Assembly: GCA_938036315.1 (NCBI GenBank)
Contig: CALHPK010000002.1
Coordinates: 97,225 to 161,224, forward strand
Direction of reading: 5' to 3'
Source of the DNA: an uncultured bacterium
GTDB lineage: Bacteria > Calescibacteriota > Calescibacteriia > Calescibacteriales > Calescibacteriaceae
DNA length: 64,000 nt
In this document: positions 33,612-42,824 of the stretch, piece by piece
How the letters are laid out: every line of letters starts with the position of its first letter
Numbering within the stretch: position 1 is the stretch's first letter
Translations under genes and position numbers: made by a program
The notes under the pieces: generated by a model
What the model was told of the DNA's origin: nothing
What the model saw: the letters and a program-made list of their open reading frames with translations, nothing else
Database searches by the model: none

Positions 33612-34641
33612 AAGGTAAGGACACAACAGTCCCATAAATTACCTTGCCACGAGTTTCGGCTTTTACAACCTCTTGTTCTGCAATATTCTGTTTGAACCTA
33701 ACCAGGGCGATAGGTTTTCTCAAAATTGCGGAAAAAACCGCAGATGTTACGAATCCTTCGGGATAAACCCTATCTCCGTGCTGTGGTATTGGTAAGGATT
33801 CAAAGATTACTCCTTTTAGGAAGGATGGATTATTCCTGAACTTCTCTTTCAAGACAGCAATTCTCTCAAATTCACTGTCTACAAACCTTTCAAGATGTGA
33901 GCCAAATGGAGTATCTGATTCTTTAAGATCAAGTCCATACAGAATAAGCCCGGCCTCGAGCCGAAGTATATCTCGAGCTGCGAGTCCAGCTGGGGGGATA
34001 CCAGCTTTCATCAATGCATCCCAAATCTTCTGAGCAAACCCAGCAGGGACAATAATCTCAAATCCATCTTCTCCTGTATACCCAGTGCGTGAAATAAAAA
34101 TCTCGCCATTGTCAGTAAAGGAAAACCTTGATGCAGGAATATTTATATTAACCCCTAAGTTATCAAAAAACTCTGAAATCTTTAAGGCTGATTTCGGTCC
34201 CTGCACAGCTACAAAAACTGACTCATCAGAAATATCAATAACCTCCACTTTCAGTCTCAAGTTTCTGATTTCATCTTCAAGAAGTTTTATATCCTCATCT
34301 TTTCTTGCAGAGTTGAAGATTGCTATAAACTCCTGTGAGTTTTTCTTGAAAATTACTGTGTCATCTATAGTTCTGCCATCACTGGATACCAAAAAGCCGT
34401 AAAGACCTTTTCCATCTTTTCTGAGAACTCTGGAGAATACTTTTGCAAGAAGAATTTCTGAATCTGGTCCAGAAATTTTGACTCTTCCCATATGAGTTAT
34501 ATCAAAAAATGAACAATCTTTTCTGACATTTTTTGCCTCCTGTATAGCTGAGCCGAAGTGAAGTGGGAGGCGCCACCCTGCAAACTCCGTAAAAAAAGCT
34601 CCTACTTTGCTCTCAAGTTCAAAAAATGGAGTTACCCTCAT
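33595..34641 (-). CDS. gcvT: Glycine cleavage system T protein (aminomethyltransferase)
   Basis: Transfers the methylene group from aminomethyl-lipoyl H protein to tetrahydrofolate, releasing ammonia. The 348-residue length is near normal. Family motifs: FDITHMGRVKISGPD, TIDDTVIF, SRTGYTGEDGFEI, ARDILRLEAGLILYG and SHLERFVD. It is the last gene of a tight minus-strand run pdo-purQ-gcvT, 12 nt after purQ. gcvH (57501) and lipA (44911) are in the window but unlinked; P protein is not seen. Its 3' end lies in an 18-bp tandem repeat. Confidence 0.95.
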   Translation of the reverse strand: MRVTPFFELESKVGAFFTEFAGWRLPLHFGSAIQEAKNVRKDCSFFDITHMGRVKISGPDSEILLAKVFSRVLRKDGKGLYGFLVSSDGRTIDDTVIFKKNSQEFIAIFNSARKDEDIKLLEDEIRNLRLKVEVIDISDESVFVAVQGPKSALKISEFFDNLGVNINIPASRFSFTDNGEIFISRTGYTGEDGFEIIVPAGFAQKIWDALMKAGIPPAGLAARDILRLEAGLILYGLDLKESDTPFGSHLERFVDSEFERIAVLKEKFRNNPSFLKGVIFESLPIPQHGDRVYPEGFVTSAVFSAILRKPIALVRFKQNIAEQEVVKAETRGKVIYGTVVSLPFVRSS

Positions 34642-34653
34642 TTAATCTACTCT

Positions 34654-35304
34654 TTATGAATAAGTCAACCATTTCTTAAGAGAAAGGAAAAATTTGAGTC
34701 CAGCTGTATTTCCACAGTATATTGATCTTTCAGGATGAGGCATCAGTCCCACAACATTACCCCTTGGAGAAGAGATACCAGCGATATCATATATAGAACC
34801 GTTTGGATTCACACTGTATGTAAAAACTATATTTGGCTTCTTTTCAGAGTAAAAATTTCCATATTTGTGAGCTATCATCATTTTAAGAACCTCTCCTTTC
34901 TCCATGGCACAAGTAAAAGGAGTATTTATATCTTCTACTTTAATCTCAAGCCATTTACATATGAACTTTGTACCTTTGTTCATTAGGAATGTTCCTGTAA
35001 GTATTCCGGATTCACAAAGTATCTGAAAACCGTTACATATTCCAAGAATTGGGAAATCTTTTTCTGAAAGTTCTTTGAGTTCATCAAACACCGGAGATAG
35101 TGCGGCCATTTTTCCAGCAATAAGATAGTCCCCATACGAAAACCCACCTGGTATCACAACTGCCTGAAACTTATTTTTTATCTTAGTTTGGGGATTTTCT
35201 CCCCAGATGAAAACAGCTTGAAGTCCGGCAAGTTCGATAGCCTTTTTGGTCTCTATATAACAATTCGTCCCAGGGAAAACTATAACCGCAACTTTAATAA
35301 CCAT
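34654..35304 (-). CDS. purQ: FGAM synthase glutaminase subunit PurQ
   Basis: Class I glutamine amidotransferase that supplies ammonia to PurL/PurS in purine synthesis. In 216 residues: FPGTNCYIETKKA at the N-terminus, PGGFSYGDYL, the nucleophile elbow GICNGFQ with Cys90, and PHPERS carrying the catalytic His and Glu. The 216-residue size fits the small PurQ of PurSLQ systems, so separate purL and purS genes are expected elsewhere. The gap is 3 nt to pdo upstream and 12 nt to gcvT downstream, indicating one transcript. Confidence 0.95.
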   Translation of the reverse strand: MVIKVAVIVFPGTNCYIETKKAIELAGLQAVFIWGENPQTKIKNKFQAVVIPGGFSYGDYLIAGKMAALSPVFDELKELSEKDFPILGICNGFQILCESGILTGTFLMNKGTKFICKWLEIKVEDINTPFTCAMEKGEVLKMMIAHKYGNFYSEKKPNIVFTYSVNPNGSIYDIAGISSPRGNVVGLMPHPERSIYCGNTAGLKFFLSLKKWLTYS

Positions 35305-35307
35305 AAT

Positions 35308-35943
35308 TCATAAGGAAGCGGCTCTCAAAAGCTCATTTATAAAATGGCTTTCTGAAACTGCCCCCTCTATTTCTATCTGATCATTAATTATCGTTTTCGG
35401 AACTGCAAATACTGAGTAAGCACTGGCTATCTCTGGGAACTCTGATGCCTCTATCACCTCTGCGGTGATATTTTCTGAAACCATAGCAGCTGAATGTGCA
35501 TATTTTGCCATTCTGGGACAATACGGACATGTTGGGGTTACAAAGACTTTTATGTTGATCGGTTTCTGCAGATTAGATATCTTCTGAACTGATTCAGGTG
35601 AAAGGAAAGATTCCGCTCTTGAAAACTCTATTAGATCCTCTACAATAACTGCAAATTCATAACCGGCAGGGATACCATAGTACCTTATTCTATCATTTCC
35701 AATCATTATGAGGGGGACTCTATCTACTTTATATTTTTCAGAGTCTTGCTTATCCACAATTGCGTTTTTTATAGTAAGTTTTATTTTATCTGAAGTTTCT
35801 GAAAGTTCCTTAAGAAGATTTTCGGTCTCGATACAGTAGTCACAATCTAATGTTCGTGTAAACATGATTAAATCAACAGAGTTTACTAATTCCTTCTCAA
35901 ACCTCTCCTGAAGATATTTTTTATCTTTTTCATTAAGAAACAT
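35308..35943 (-). CDS. pdo: Glutaredoxin-like protein disulfide oxidoreductase (two CxxC)
   Basis: A 211-residue protein of two fused thioredoxin folds, each with an active site: CDYC (Cys34, Cys37) and CPYC (Cys139, Cys142). Each fold has its cis-Pro segment (RVPLIM and AVPKTI). This matches the Pdo family of Pyrococcus, Sulfolobus and thermophilic bacteria, which makes and rearranges cytosolic disulfides and is linked to protein stability at high temperature. It has a strong Shine-Dalgarno and leads the pdo-purQ-gcvT run. Together with reverse gyrase it supports a thermophilic host. Confidence 0.92.
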   Translation of the reverse strand: MFLNEKDKKYLQERFEKELVNSVDLIMFTRTLDCDYCIETENLLKELSETSDKIKLTIKNAIVDKQDSEKYKVDRVPLIMIGNDRIRYYGIPAGYEFAVIVEDLIEFSRAESFLSPESVQKISNLQKPINIKVFVTPTCPYCPRMAKYAHSAAMVSENITAEVIEASEFPEIASAYSVFAVPKTIINDQIEIEGAVSESHFINELLRAASL

Positions 35944-35948
35944 TTTTA

Positions 35949-35955
35949 ACCTCCT
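35949..35955 (-). promoter_or_regulatory. Shine-Dalgarno for pdo
   Basis: AGGAGGT on the minus strand ends 5 nt before the pdo ATG at 35943. Confidence 0.8.
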
Positions 35956-36141
35956 TTTTTTGCTACTTTACATTATAGTCATACTCGCGATGTGATAGAA
36001 CAATTACTGTAATTTTTCTTCTGACGCTGTGTATCATCTAGCATCTTAGATCTTATTCACAGGAGCGACTTTCACCTGACCTGATAGAACTGGTTCAGCA
36101 ATACAGCAGTAGTATCTATTAATATAGGCAGTAGCATTCAT

Positions 36142-36195
36142 ATTAAAGAAGTAGTGAAATTCCGTCTGATTAAAAAAGTAGTAAAATTCCGCCTG
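36142..36195. repeat. 27-bp tandem repeat over the 3' end of the Fn3/barrel gene
   Basis: Two adjacent 27-bp units, 36142-36168 and 36169-36195, differing at three positions. The second holds the final codons and stop of the gene at 36170. The first repeats that coding end in frame with its own stop. The repeat unit begins ATTAAAGAAGTAGTGAAATT. Confidence 0.9.
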
Positions 36196-37798
36196 ATATA
36201 TAAGTTGATGAGAAATCAAAATATTTCGATCTTTTGAGCTCAAAATCTTTTTTTCGTACAAAATTTGCTACGCAATTGGTGAGCTTTACAAAAAGATAGG
36301 ATTTCTCAATGCCATACTCTGCTCTTGCTACAGCAGAAGATCTTTTATCAAATTCATTAAGCAATAGATTTCCAGAAAGTGAGATAGCTCCTCCGAAAAC
36401 TCCACCAAAGACCCCTTTCCCAACAGTATAACTTTCGAAGAAAAAAACTCCTCCCAAAAGTACTTCGACCGATGGAACAAAAATTTGGTAATCTACAAAT
36501 TCACCAAATAAATTTACTCCTCCCCACAAAGGGAAAAATAAAAGGTTCGAATGTGATTCGGCAGTTATTTTGAGATTTCCTTGATCATCGAAAATTAGTC
36601 TTTTACCTTGAAGATAAGAAAGATTTGCTCTGCCAATTATAAAGACTGGGAAGTTACCCTTTATTAATCTAATAAGAACTTTGCCAAACTCTGCGTCTCC
36701 AAAAAATGTTGTTCTACCATATATAAGCTGGAAAGTATTTAACCCCTGAAAACTCCCAGCTTTGGTGAAATGAGCCCCCCCAACCCCAAGAGAAAAAAGA
36801 TAATTGGATTTATCCTCAGAATCATTATCATTGTATATCATCTGAGCATAAGCCTGTGATACCGGAGCTATTAATTCGGAAAATTTTACATCTTTTAGAA
36901 AGTATATGAAACGCTCAATAAACCTTGAAAAAGTGTAATATAGAGAAACAATGTTCTGTCCATATGGCACATACCTTTTTATAAGATCTCTGATTTTTCT
37001 CAGATCGTTTGTAACTTTAGAATTTTTTCCAAATATATGTGATATGATACAGCCAATTTTCTCGTCTTCCGGCCCATATTTTGAGAACTCGAAGGTTCTT
37101 GCAGGAACAACATAAAATCTGTCAGAAGGAGAAGATTTTTTTCCGCCTTTATCAACTGCAACTATGTACCCACAATACTTAACTCCATTTTGAACTGGTT
37201 CCTCGCCCAGTCTTGAAATTTCTATCATATTCGCCTGAGTCTCAAAAACATAAAAAGAGCACAAATCCGGGAAACCCACATATACCAAAAAACTAGTAAT
37301 ATCTCTATCATAGTGTTTTCCCCATTGAACAATAAAAGACTTATCCTTCCCGATCGCAGATACATCACTTGGTGATTTCGGATAGTCATCATATATGACA
37401 CGGCACGAAAAAGAATCTACTGTGGTATAGCCTGAAGTTCCAGTAGAAGATAATTCAAATGATAAAGAAACATCTCCATCTGATATGAAAAAGTTATTTA
37501 AGGAGACAGAAATGCTTTGTAATCCATCTTGTCCTGTTTTCTCGATAATATAAACTTTTTTAAAGCTGTCATCAAATGCAACCCTGATAGTGTATCCGGT
37601 ACAACCTGAGCAGAAAAAAGTTACTTGCAAATTGTAGTTCCGTTCCTCGGTTTCATCTTGCTTTATTAATCCGACTTGAGTTATCCGAGAACAAAAATTT
37701 TCTTCACAGCTTCTACATTCTATTGTTTGAGCTTTTAGCGTGGGAAAATATACAAAAATGCCAACAGCTCCTATAAGCTGAAAGAAACGTGGGAACAT
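36170..37798 (-). CDS. Secreted fibronectin-III-like / beta-barrel protein, function unknown
   Basis: A 542-residue exported protein. An N-terminal signal peptide (FFQLIGAVGIFVYFPTLKA) is followed by a cysteine-rich beta region (CRSCEENFC, CSGC). A fibronectin-III-like domain spans about 140-230 (SPSDVSAIGKDKSFIVQWGK...SFLVYVGF). The rest to the C-terminus has alternating hydrophobic/polar strands ending in GGILLLF; a terminal Phe is typical of outer-membrane barrels. I recognise no named family. It is last in the cluster small HMA-like protein, pseudopilin, 396-residue secreted protein, and this barrel. A surface or secretion role is inferred from exported neighbours. Confidence 0.65.
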   Translation of the reverse strand: MFPRFFQLIGAVGIFVYFPTLKAQTIECRSCEENFCSRITQVGLIKQDETEERNYNLQVTFFCSGCTGYTIRVAFDDSFKKVYIIEKTGQDGLQSISVSLNNFFISDGDVSLSFELSSTGTSGYTTVDSFSCRVIYDDYPKSPSDVSAIGKDKSFIVQWGKHYDRDITSFLVYVGFPDLCSFYVFETQANMIEISRLGEEPVQNGVKYCGYIVAVDKGGKKSSPSDRFYVVPARTFEFSKYGPEDEKIGCIISHIFGKNSKVTNDLRKIRDLIKRYVPYGQNIVSLYYTFSRFIERFIYFLKDVKFSELIAPVSQAYAQMIYNDNDSEDKSNYLFSLGVGGAHFTKAGSFQGLNTFQLIYGRTTFFGDAEFGKVLIRLIKGNFPVFIIGRANLSYLQGKRLIFDDQGNLKITAESHSNLLFFPLWGGVNLFGEFVDYQIFVPSVEVLLGGVFFFESYTVGKGVFGGVFGGAISLSGNLLLNEFDKRSSAVARAEYGIEKSYLFVKLTNCVANFVRKKDFELKRSKYFDFSSTYISGGILLLF

Positions 37799-37813
37799 AA
37801 GTCAATAAGAATT

Positions 37814-39004
37814 TTAGAAAATTTTAATGATATTTCTGGCAAGAGGGTCATTTACTACCTTTTTGGCTTTCTCAATATCTCCAGGGGGCATAAAGAAACC
37901 GTATAATGCGAATCTATGTTCTCCACGGGGGAGCTTTAATATATCCAGTGTTATTCCCACTTTGAGTACTTCACTTGAATTTCTAAAGTATAAATATCTT
38001 GATATGGGGATTGGGGTGAGTTCCTTTATAAAATATGCAGCCTTATAGATATCTGCTTCTATGTAGCCCCACATATGTCCATCTTCTTGAAGTTTTTCAG
38101 TTCCATCTAATTCTACATTGTGTTCTCGGGATATGAATTTTTTAGCTTTTAGAAACTTAAGGTATATATCTGCATAAGCCTGCCGTGATATATAACTGAG
38201 GTTAAAAGGGATGGGGACTGCATTTTCAACATACATAAAACCTTTGTATATATACGACGTTATATTCGCTCCGGGAATTTTTATTCCAAATCCAATATCT
38301 GCATAAGGTCTTATAGATCTTATAGCTCTAACACTCCCAGATTTTACAAATATAGTTTTTGCTGATATATCCTCGTGAGTCTTCTCGATTTTTATAAGAT
38401 TGAAAAGTTCAACCGAAATCCTTGCCTCTAACCCTAAAAAGACTTCAACAAAATTTCCTGATTGATCCTTAGCGCTTATGCTCCTTACAACAGGTTTGGA
38501 ATTATCAAAAACCGCATACCTTATATCTTCTTGGGCTACTACCAAATAATTACCCTTATCGAATACTTTTATATTCTCCCCCGGAATTTTTCCCTCAAAG
38601 TATTTCCCGATCTTCTCCCCTGTAGAATCCCTCAGTATACCAATGTAACAAAATTTTTTATCTTCAGAATCATAAAGTTCGATCTCGAATATACTCGAAA
38701 ATATACCCTTTAACTCGTTAATCCTTTTACTCTCGAGCTTTCCTGAGCAATATCTTGCTGGGAAAACTAATTCATCATATCCATCAAATATTCCGTCCCC
38801 CCTTGTGTAACTTTTGAGTTTATCTTTCCCCTCAATTTTGAGTTCATCTATCTGATGTGGTAATATGGAACCATCGGATGAGAAAACGACAATTTTATCC
38901 GCTGGGACACTGATACCAAGCTCACCGGCTGATATAACTGGATAATCAAAAAATCTTGATTCCCACATACTAAAAAATACTAAAGTAAAAAAGGTACAAA
39001 TCAT
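37814..39004 (-). CDS. Exported protein of unknown function
   Basis: A 396-residue protein with an N-terminal hydrophobic signal (ICTFFTLVFFSMW) and no further membrane span. It contains an RGDGIFDGYDELVF stretch reminiscent of calcium-binding D-x-D/N-G loops, and many beta strands, for example ANITSYIYKGFMYVENAVPIP. No family is recognised. It lies 15 bp before the Fn3/barrel gene and 24 bp after the pseudopilin gene, so these are likely co-transcribed. A structural or assembly role for an envelope or secretion apparatus is the simplest inference. Confidence 0.6.
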   Translation of the reverse strand: MICTFFTLVFFSMWESRFFDYPVISAGELGISVPADKIVVFSSDGSILPHQIDELKIEGKDKLKSYTRGDGIFDGYDELVFPARYCSGKLESKRINELKGIFSSIFEIELYDSEDKKFCYIGILRDSTGEKIGKYFEGKIPGENIKVFDKGNYLVVAQEDIRYAVFDNSKPVVRSISAKDQSGNFVEVFLGLEARISVELFNLIKIEKTHEDISAKTIFVKSGSVRAIRSIRPYADIGFGIKIPGANITSYIYKGFMYVENAVPIPFNLSYISRQAYADIYLKFLKAKKFISREHNVELDGTEKLQEDGHMWGYIEADIYKAAYFIKELTPIPISRYLYFRNSSEVLKVGITLDILKLPRGEHRFALYGFFMPPGDIEKAKKVVNDPLARNIIKIF

Positions 39005-39028
39005 AAAGATAAATTAATAAAATTTGAA

Positions 39029-39700
39029 TCACTTTTGAATTGTCGGCGGTTTTATTATAGTTCCAACCCCTCCCAAGATCTCCTCAGATTTCGGTTCAAC
39101 AAAAAATCTTAATTCCCTTTCACCTTGCCCATATTTGAAAACCAGACTTATCTCAAGAAATTTTGGTATCATTCCTACTCCACTCCATCTCTCATGCCAC
39201 ATCCCGTCAGCAAAAACCCTCACATTAAATTCTTTGATACCGTCAAGAATCTGGAGAGAATATCCCCCATGCTCAATATTAAGATTTTTATTTACTCTCT
39301 TGATCATCCGGCAGGTATTGCCCGCAACTCCATCTCCACTCTCCTCCATTTCGAAAAAATACTCTATCTCCCTTACGTCTCCACCATAGTACGTTACGAA
39401 CATTAATCTGTCAAATGGTCTTCCAAAAAAACCCTGTTCCTCAAGTATAAATCTACATTTGGGACAAGCAATTAAACTCTCGATTTCCTTTCTTAATTCA
39501 TTGATCACAAAAAGTACTGAAACTTCTCTTTCGGAATTTTTTTCTATGGTCTCTCTTGTCCTTATTGTTCCCAGCACAATTCCAAAAAGGACTACAAGTC
39601 CAATGGAAACTACAAGAATTGAAACAATAAGCTCAATAAGGGTGAATGAACGAAAAGCACCGAAAAGCCTACGGAATACCTTATTCTGTACAAGTTGCAC
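39029..39700 (-). CDS. Type IV pilin-like pseudopilin
   Basis: A 223-residue protein with a class III signal. A basic 18-residue leader ends in FRS, then FTLIELIVSILVVSIGLVVLF, the hydrophobic N-terminal helix of pilins and type II secretion pseudopilins, with Glu at +5. The residue before the cleavage site is Ser rather than the near-invariant Gly. A CPKC pair occurs at about residues 98-101. The size resembles GspJ/minor pseudopilins. The start is GTG and overlaps the upstream small gene by 20 bp. No GspE/F or prepilin peptidase genes are in the window. Confidence 0.82.
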   Translation of the reverse strand: MQLVQNKVFRRLFGAFRSFTLIELIVSILVVSIGLVVLFGIVLGTIRTRETIEKNSEREVSVLFVINELRKEIESLIACPKCRFILEEQGFFGRPFDRLMFVTYYGGDVREIEYFFEMEESGDGVAGNTCRMIKRVNKNLNIEHGGYSLQILDGIKEFNVRVFADGMWHERWSGVGMIPKFLEISLVFKYGQGERELRFFVEPKSEEILGGVGTIIKPPTIQK

Positions 39701-39968
39701 TAGTAAAAATTATTAATGAGTTGCGATCTTTGAAAGAAAATAAGAAAGAAAGTAAAGTTCCAACTTTGCTGTCCGCCTTGACTTCCACAACACCGCCTAC
39801 CTTCTTAACTTCTGATTCCACTTTGTGAGCTAATTTTCCGCTCAGCCCCTTAACCTTTATAACTTTCTCCTCCTCCGCAACCTGACAAGAAGCGGAGAAT
39901 TTGATTGCCAGAATGAAAAGAAAATATAAAGAAAATATACTATGAATATGATAGATACACATTGCCAT
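39681..39968 (-). CDS. Small exported protein with Cys-less HMA-like fold (tentative)
   Basis: A 95-residue protein. A hydrophobic signal-like segment (about residues 10-28, ending FSASC, a possible lipobox) is followed by EKVIKVKGLSGKLAHKVESEVKKVGGVVEVKAD. That segment fits the beta-alpha-beta pattern of heavy-metal-associated domains, with the CxxC replaced by Ser-Gly-Lys. The start overlaps the divergent tatD 5' end by up to 27 bp and the 3' end overlaps the pseudopilin gene by 20 bp. This is unusual but the composition looks coding. It may belong to the pseudopilin cluster. Confidence 0.45.
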   Translation of the reverse strand: MAMCIYHIHSIFSLYFLFILAIKFSASCQVAEEEKVIKVKGLSGKLAHKVESEVKKVGGVVEVKADSKVGTLLSFLFSFKDRNSLIIFTSATCTE

Positions 39969-40742
39969 CTAGATCTTCTGAGCTGGAGTGACATGGAAGA
40001 AACTATCAAAGATAGTTCATTAGAGTACCTTGTAACAGTGGGATATGATAGAGTGTCTATAGAAAAATCCCTCAAAATAGCAAATGAATATGAACATATC
40101 TACTGTGCTTTGGGTTTCCATCCTCACTATGCAGACAGAGTAAGTGAAGAAGACCTTTTGTGGCTGAAAGATATTACCAGAAATAAAAAAGTAAAAGCCA
40201 TCGGAGAAATAGGACTAGACTTTTTCAAAAATTACTCAGATAGAAAGAATCAAGAAAAGATTTTCAGAGAGCAGATAAATATTGCAAAAGAACTCAATCT
40301 CCCTATAGTTATACATAGCAGGAATGCAGAAGATAAGATAATTGAAGTTTTGAAAGAGGAGAAGGCATATGAGATCGGCGGTGTAATGCATTGCTTCAGC
40401 GGAAGCTACGAGTTTATGAAAAAATGCGTAGATCTTGGCTTCTACATTTCTTTCTCGGGTATAATAACTTACAAAAATGCAAATGACTTACGCAATGTTG
40501 TAAAAAAAACTCCTATCACGAATATTCTTCTTGAAACAGATAGTCCATTCTTAACTCCGCAAAAATTCAGAGGTAAACCTAACAAACCGTCCTACATATG
40601 GAACATTGCTGAGGCAATAGCAGAGCTTATCTCAAATTACTCCCTTGAAGATATAGATAAATTGACATCCAAAAACGCGAAACTAGCATTTAACCTTAGC
40701 ACTACATCTGAAATTCAGTCACATAGACCAGACCAAAATTAA
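39942..40742 (+). CDS. tatD: TatD-family metal-dependent deoxyribonuclease
   Basis: TIM-barrel amidohydrolase-like nuclease of 266 residues. Metal ligands are visible: the HCHLD motif (His7, His9), IGEIGLDFF, LPIVIHSRNA, GGVMHCFSG and the late LLETDSPFL Asp. TatD enzymes have 3'-5' exonuclease and apurinic-site activity on DNA. First gene of the tatD-era-hisF run, 10 bp before era. An alternative start is Met3 at 39948. Its 5' end overlaps the small divergent gene. Confidence 0.95.
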   Translation: MNMIDTHCHLDLLSWSDMEETIKDSSLEYLVTVGYDRVSIEKSLKIANEYEHIYCALGFHPHYADRVSEEDLLWLKDITRNKKVKAIGEIGLDFFKNYSDRKNQEKIFREQINIAKELNLPIVIHSRNAEDKIIEVLKEEKAYEIGGVMHCFSGSYEFMKKCVDLGFYISFSGIITYKNANDLRNVVKKTPITNILLETDSPFLTPQKFRGKPNKPSYIWNIAEAIAELISNYSLEDIDKLTSKNAKLAFNLSTTSEIQSHRPDQN

Positions 40743-40752
40743 AGTAATTAAA

Positions 40753-41685
40753 ATGACTGTGACAAATAAAAGTGACTTGAAAATCAAAACAGGATATATA
40801 AGCTGTGTAGGAAGACCGAATGTAGGAAAATCTACTCTGATAAATAAGCTCACTGGAACTAAAATATCAGCAGTATCACCAAAGCCACAAACAACCCGAC
40901 GAAATGTAATCGGTGTGAAATTTGAAGAAGACCTTCGCGCTCAGCTTATATTCATAGATACTCCGGGGATCCACAAACCTAAAAATGAATTTGGAGAGGA
41001 GATGGTAAAACAAGCGATAGAATCAATAAAATATTCCAATATTGTTTATCATCTGATTGATTCATCTGAAGGCATAGTCGGCGAAGATATAGATGTAGCT
41101 GAAAACCTCAGATCAATAATCAGTGAGAACAAACTCAGTATCTCTATCTTTTGTCTGTTGACTAAGATAGATCTGATAAAGAAAGAAAAGCTACTTCCTA
41201 TGATGGAGGAAGTCGGAAAGTGGAATTTATATCAAGAGGTAATTCCAATTTCTGCATTGAAAGGAATCGGGTTAGATGATCTTATCAAAACAACCATAAA
41301 ATACCTTAAGGAAGAAGAAATCTCAGAAGTGATAACGTCTCCTGTGCAACCCTTCAAACTCATAGTCCAAGAAATAATTATGGAAAAAATTTATAACCAA
41401 ATTCATATGGAAGTTCCCTATTGTACAGCAGTGGATATTGAAGAAATCACTGAAAGAGAAAATGGGGTCTTGTACATAAAGGGGACTATATATGTTGAGA
41501 AACCTAATCAGAAAAAGATTGTTATAGGTAAAGACGGAGCGAAGATAAAGCAAATAGGAACACTTGCCAGAGAAGAGCTTGAACTTATCACAGGGAAAAA
41601 GGTTTTTTTGGATCTTTGGGTGAAGGTAAAGGAGGACTGGCGGAAAAATATACACTTTGTAAAGAAGATATACTTCCTGAAGTGA
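40753..41685 (+). CDS. era: GTPase Era
   Basis: Essential GTPase that binds 16S rRNA and assists 30S assembly. In 310 residues: G1 GRPNVGKST at residues 20-28, Thr of G2 in [13 protein letters not shown] (G3), TKIDLI (G4), and a C-terminal KH domain with [18 protein letters not shown]. The length is normal. It is preceded by tatD (10 bp) and followed by hisF (4 bp). No Shine-Dalgarno is obvious, so translation coupling is likely. Confidence 0.97.
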   Translation: MTVTNKSDLKIKTGYISCVGRPNVGKSTLINKLTGTKISAVSPKPQTTRRNVIGVKFEEDLRAQLIFIDTPGIHKPKNEFGEEMVKQAIESIKYSNIVYHLIDSSEGIVGEDIDVAENLRSIISENKLSISIFCLLTKIDLIKKEKLLPMMEEVGKWNLYQEVIPISALKGIGLDDLIKTTIKYLKEEEISEVITSPVQPFKLIVQEIIMEKIYNQIHMEVPYCTAVDIEEITERENGVLYIKGTIYVEKPNQKKIVIGKDGAKIKQIGTLAREELELITGKKVFLDLWVKVKEDWRKNIHFVKKIYFLK

Positions 41686-41689
41686 TCCG

Positions 41690-42454
41690 ATGAAGAAAGA
41701 TATAACCACTGTGAGAATAATTCCCTGCCTTGATATAAAGAATGGGAGGGTTGTCAAAGGTATAAATTTTGTAGAGCTTAAGGATGCCGGAGACCCTTAT
41801 GAGATATCAAAAATATATAGCAAGGAAGGGGCGGATGAGATCTGTATACTTGATATATCTGCAAGCGAAGAAGGAAGAAAGGCATCTGTTGATATGATCT
41901 CTAAAATAGCTGAGGGAGTGTTTGTTCCTATCACTGTTGGCGGAGGTGTCAGATCTCCAGAAAATATGCGAGAATATCTGAAAAGTGGAGCAGATAAAGT
42001 ATCAATAAACACTGGAGCAGTTGAAAATCCAAGTCTTATCAGAGAGTGCGCAAGAATATTTGGGTCGCAATGTGTGGTCGTAGCTATAGATGCCAAAAGA
42101 GTAGATGGAAAGTTCGAAGTTTTTATTTACTCAGGTAAAAAACGTACAGGAATCAATGTGATGGACTGGATTCAAAAAGTCGTGGAACTTGGAGCAGGAG
42201 AAATTCTCCTTACATCAATCGATGCCGATGGAACACAGCAGGGATATGATTTGGAACTGATAAATCTTGTGGCCGAAAATGTTGACGTTCCGGTGATAGC
42301 CTCAGGAGGAGCCGGTAAACCTGAACATTTCGTAGAAGCAGTAAGAGCCGGAGCCTCTGCAGTACTTGCCGCATCTGTATTCCACTTTGGCAAAATAAGA
42401 ATAAAAGAGCTTAAAGAATACTTAAGAAAAAACAATATAAAAATTAGAACTTAA
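41690..42454 (+). CDS. hisF: Imidazole glycerol phosphate synthase cyclase subunit
   Basis: Forms imidazole glycerol phosphate and AICAR from PRFAR with ammonia from HisH, in histidine synthesis. A 254-residue beta/alpha barrel: [16 protein letters not shown] with the catalytic Asp15, [10 protein letters not shown] phosphate loop, VVAIDAKRV with the second catalytic Asp, [12 protein letters not shown] and VIASGGAG. The length is standard. It starts 4 bp after era. No other his gene is in the window, so the histidine pathway is scattered. Confidence 0.97.
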   Translation: MKKDITTVRIIPCLDIKNGRVVKGINFVELKDAGDPYEISKIYSKEGADEICILDISASEEGRKASVDMISKIAEGVFVPITVGGGVRSPENMREYLKSGADKVSINTGAVENPSLIRECARIFGSQCVVVAIDAKRVDGKFEVFIYSGKKRTGINVMDWIQKVVELGAGEILLTSIDADGTQQGYDLELINLVAENVDVPVIASGGAGKPEHFVEAVRAGASAVLAASVFHFGKIRIKELKEYLRKNNIKIRT

Positions 42455-42505
42455 TCACCAATCGAAACACATATTAATTGATCCCACCAGAGATGCATCG
42501 GTCAA

Positions 42506-42805
42506 TCATATCACAAAAAAATCATATTCTCCATCATACTTGATAAAATCCTCAAATTTCATATAGCGTACCTCCCCACCCATCAGTGGAATTGAATCAA
42601 TAAATTCCTCAACTTCTCTTCTCATACTATCATTCATACTTTTAATTAATTTTTCTGATTTCTCACTCAGACATAAAATTACTTTATGACCCCTCAGAGT
42701 TATACCCAAGGCCATTCTTATGCTCTCAAAAACCCTCTTTTCGTCGTCTCCTTCGTCAATAAAAATTCGTACAATCTTTTTATCCTCGTTCTGTGGTTTA
42801 TCCAT
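42506..42805 (-). CDS. DsrE-like small protein
   Basis: A 99-residue soluble protein: an N-terminal strand KIVRIFIDEGDD, the helix RVFESIRMALGITLRGHKVILCLSE, and a C-terminal GEVRYMKFEDFI. The AL-x-LRGHKV step into a buried strand is typical of DsrE/TusD-like sulfur-relay folds. Only one cysteine is present, in the third strand, and the usual active Cys loop is not evident, so sulfur carriage is uncertain. It lies 19 bp downstream of the aldo/keto reductase on the same strand. Confidence 0.5.
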   Translation of the reverse strand: MDKPQNEDKKIVRIFIDEGDDEKRVFESIRMALGITLRGHKVILCLSEKSEKLIKSMNDSMRREVEEFIDSIPLMGGEVRYMKFEDFIKYDGEYDFFVI

Positions 42806-42824
42806 TTTTTATTTTGCTCAATGC

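Noticed and set aside
36046-36261. Small minus-strand open frame downstream of the Fn3/barrel gene
   Set aside because: It runs through the 27-bp tandem repeat (giving a repeated EFYYFFNQ-like pattern) and overlaps the real gene end; no start signal or family.
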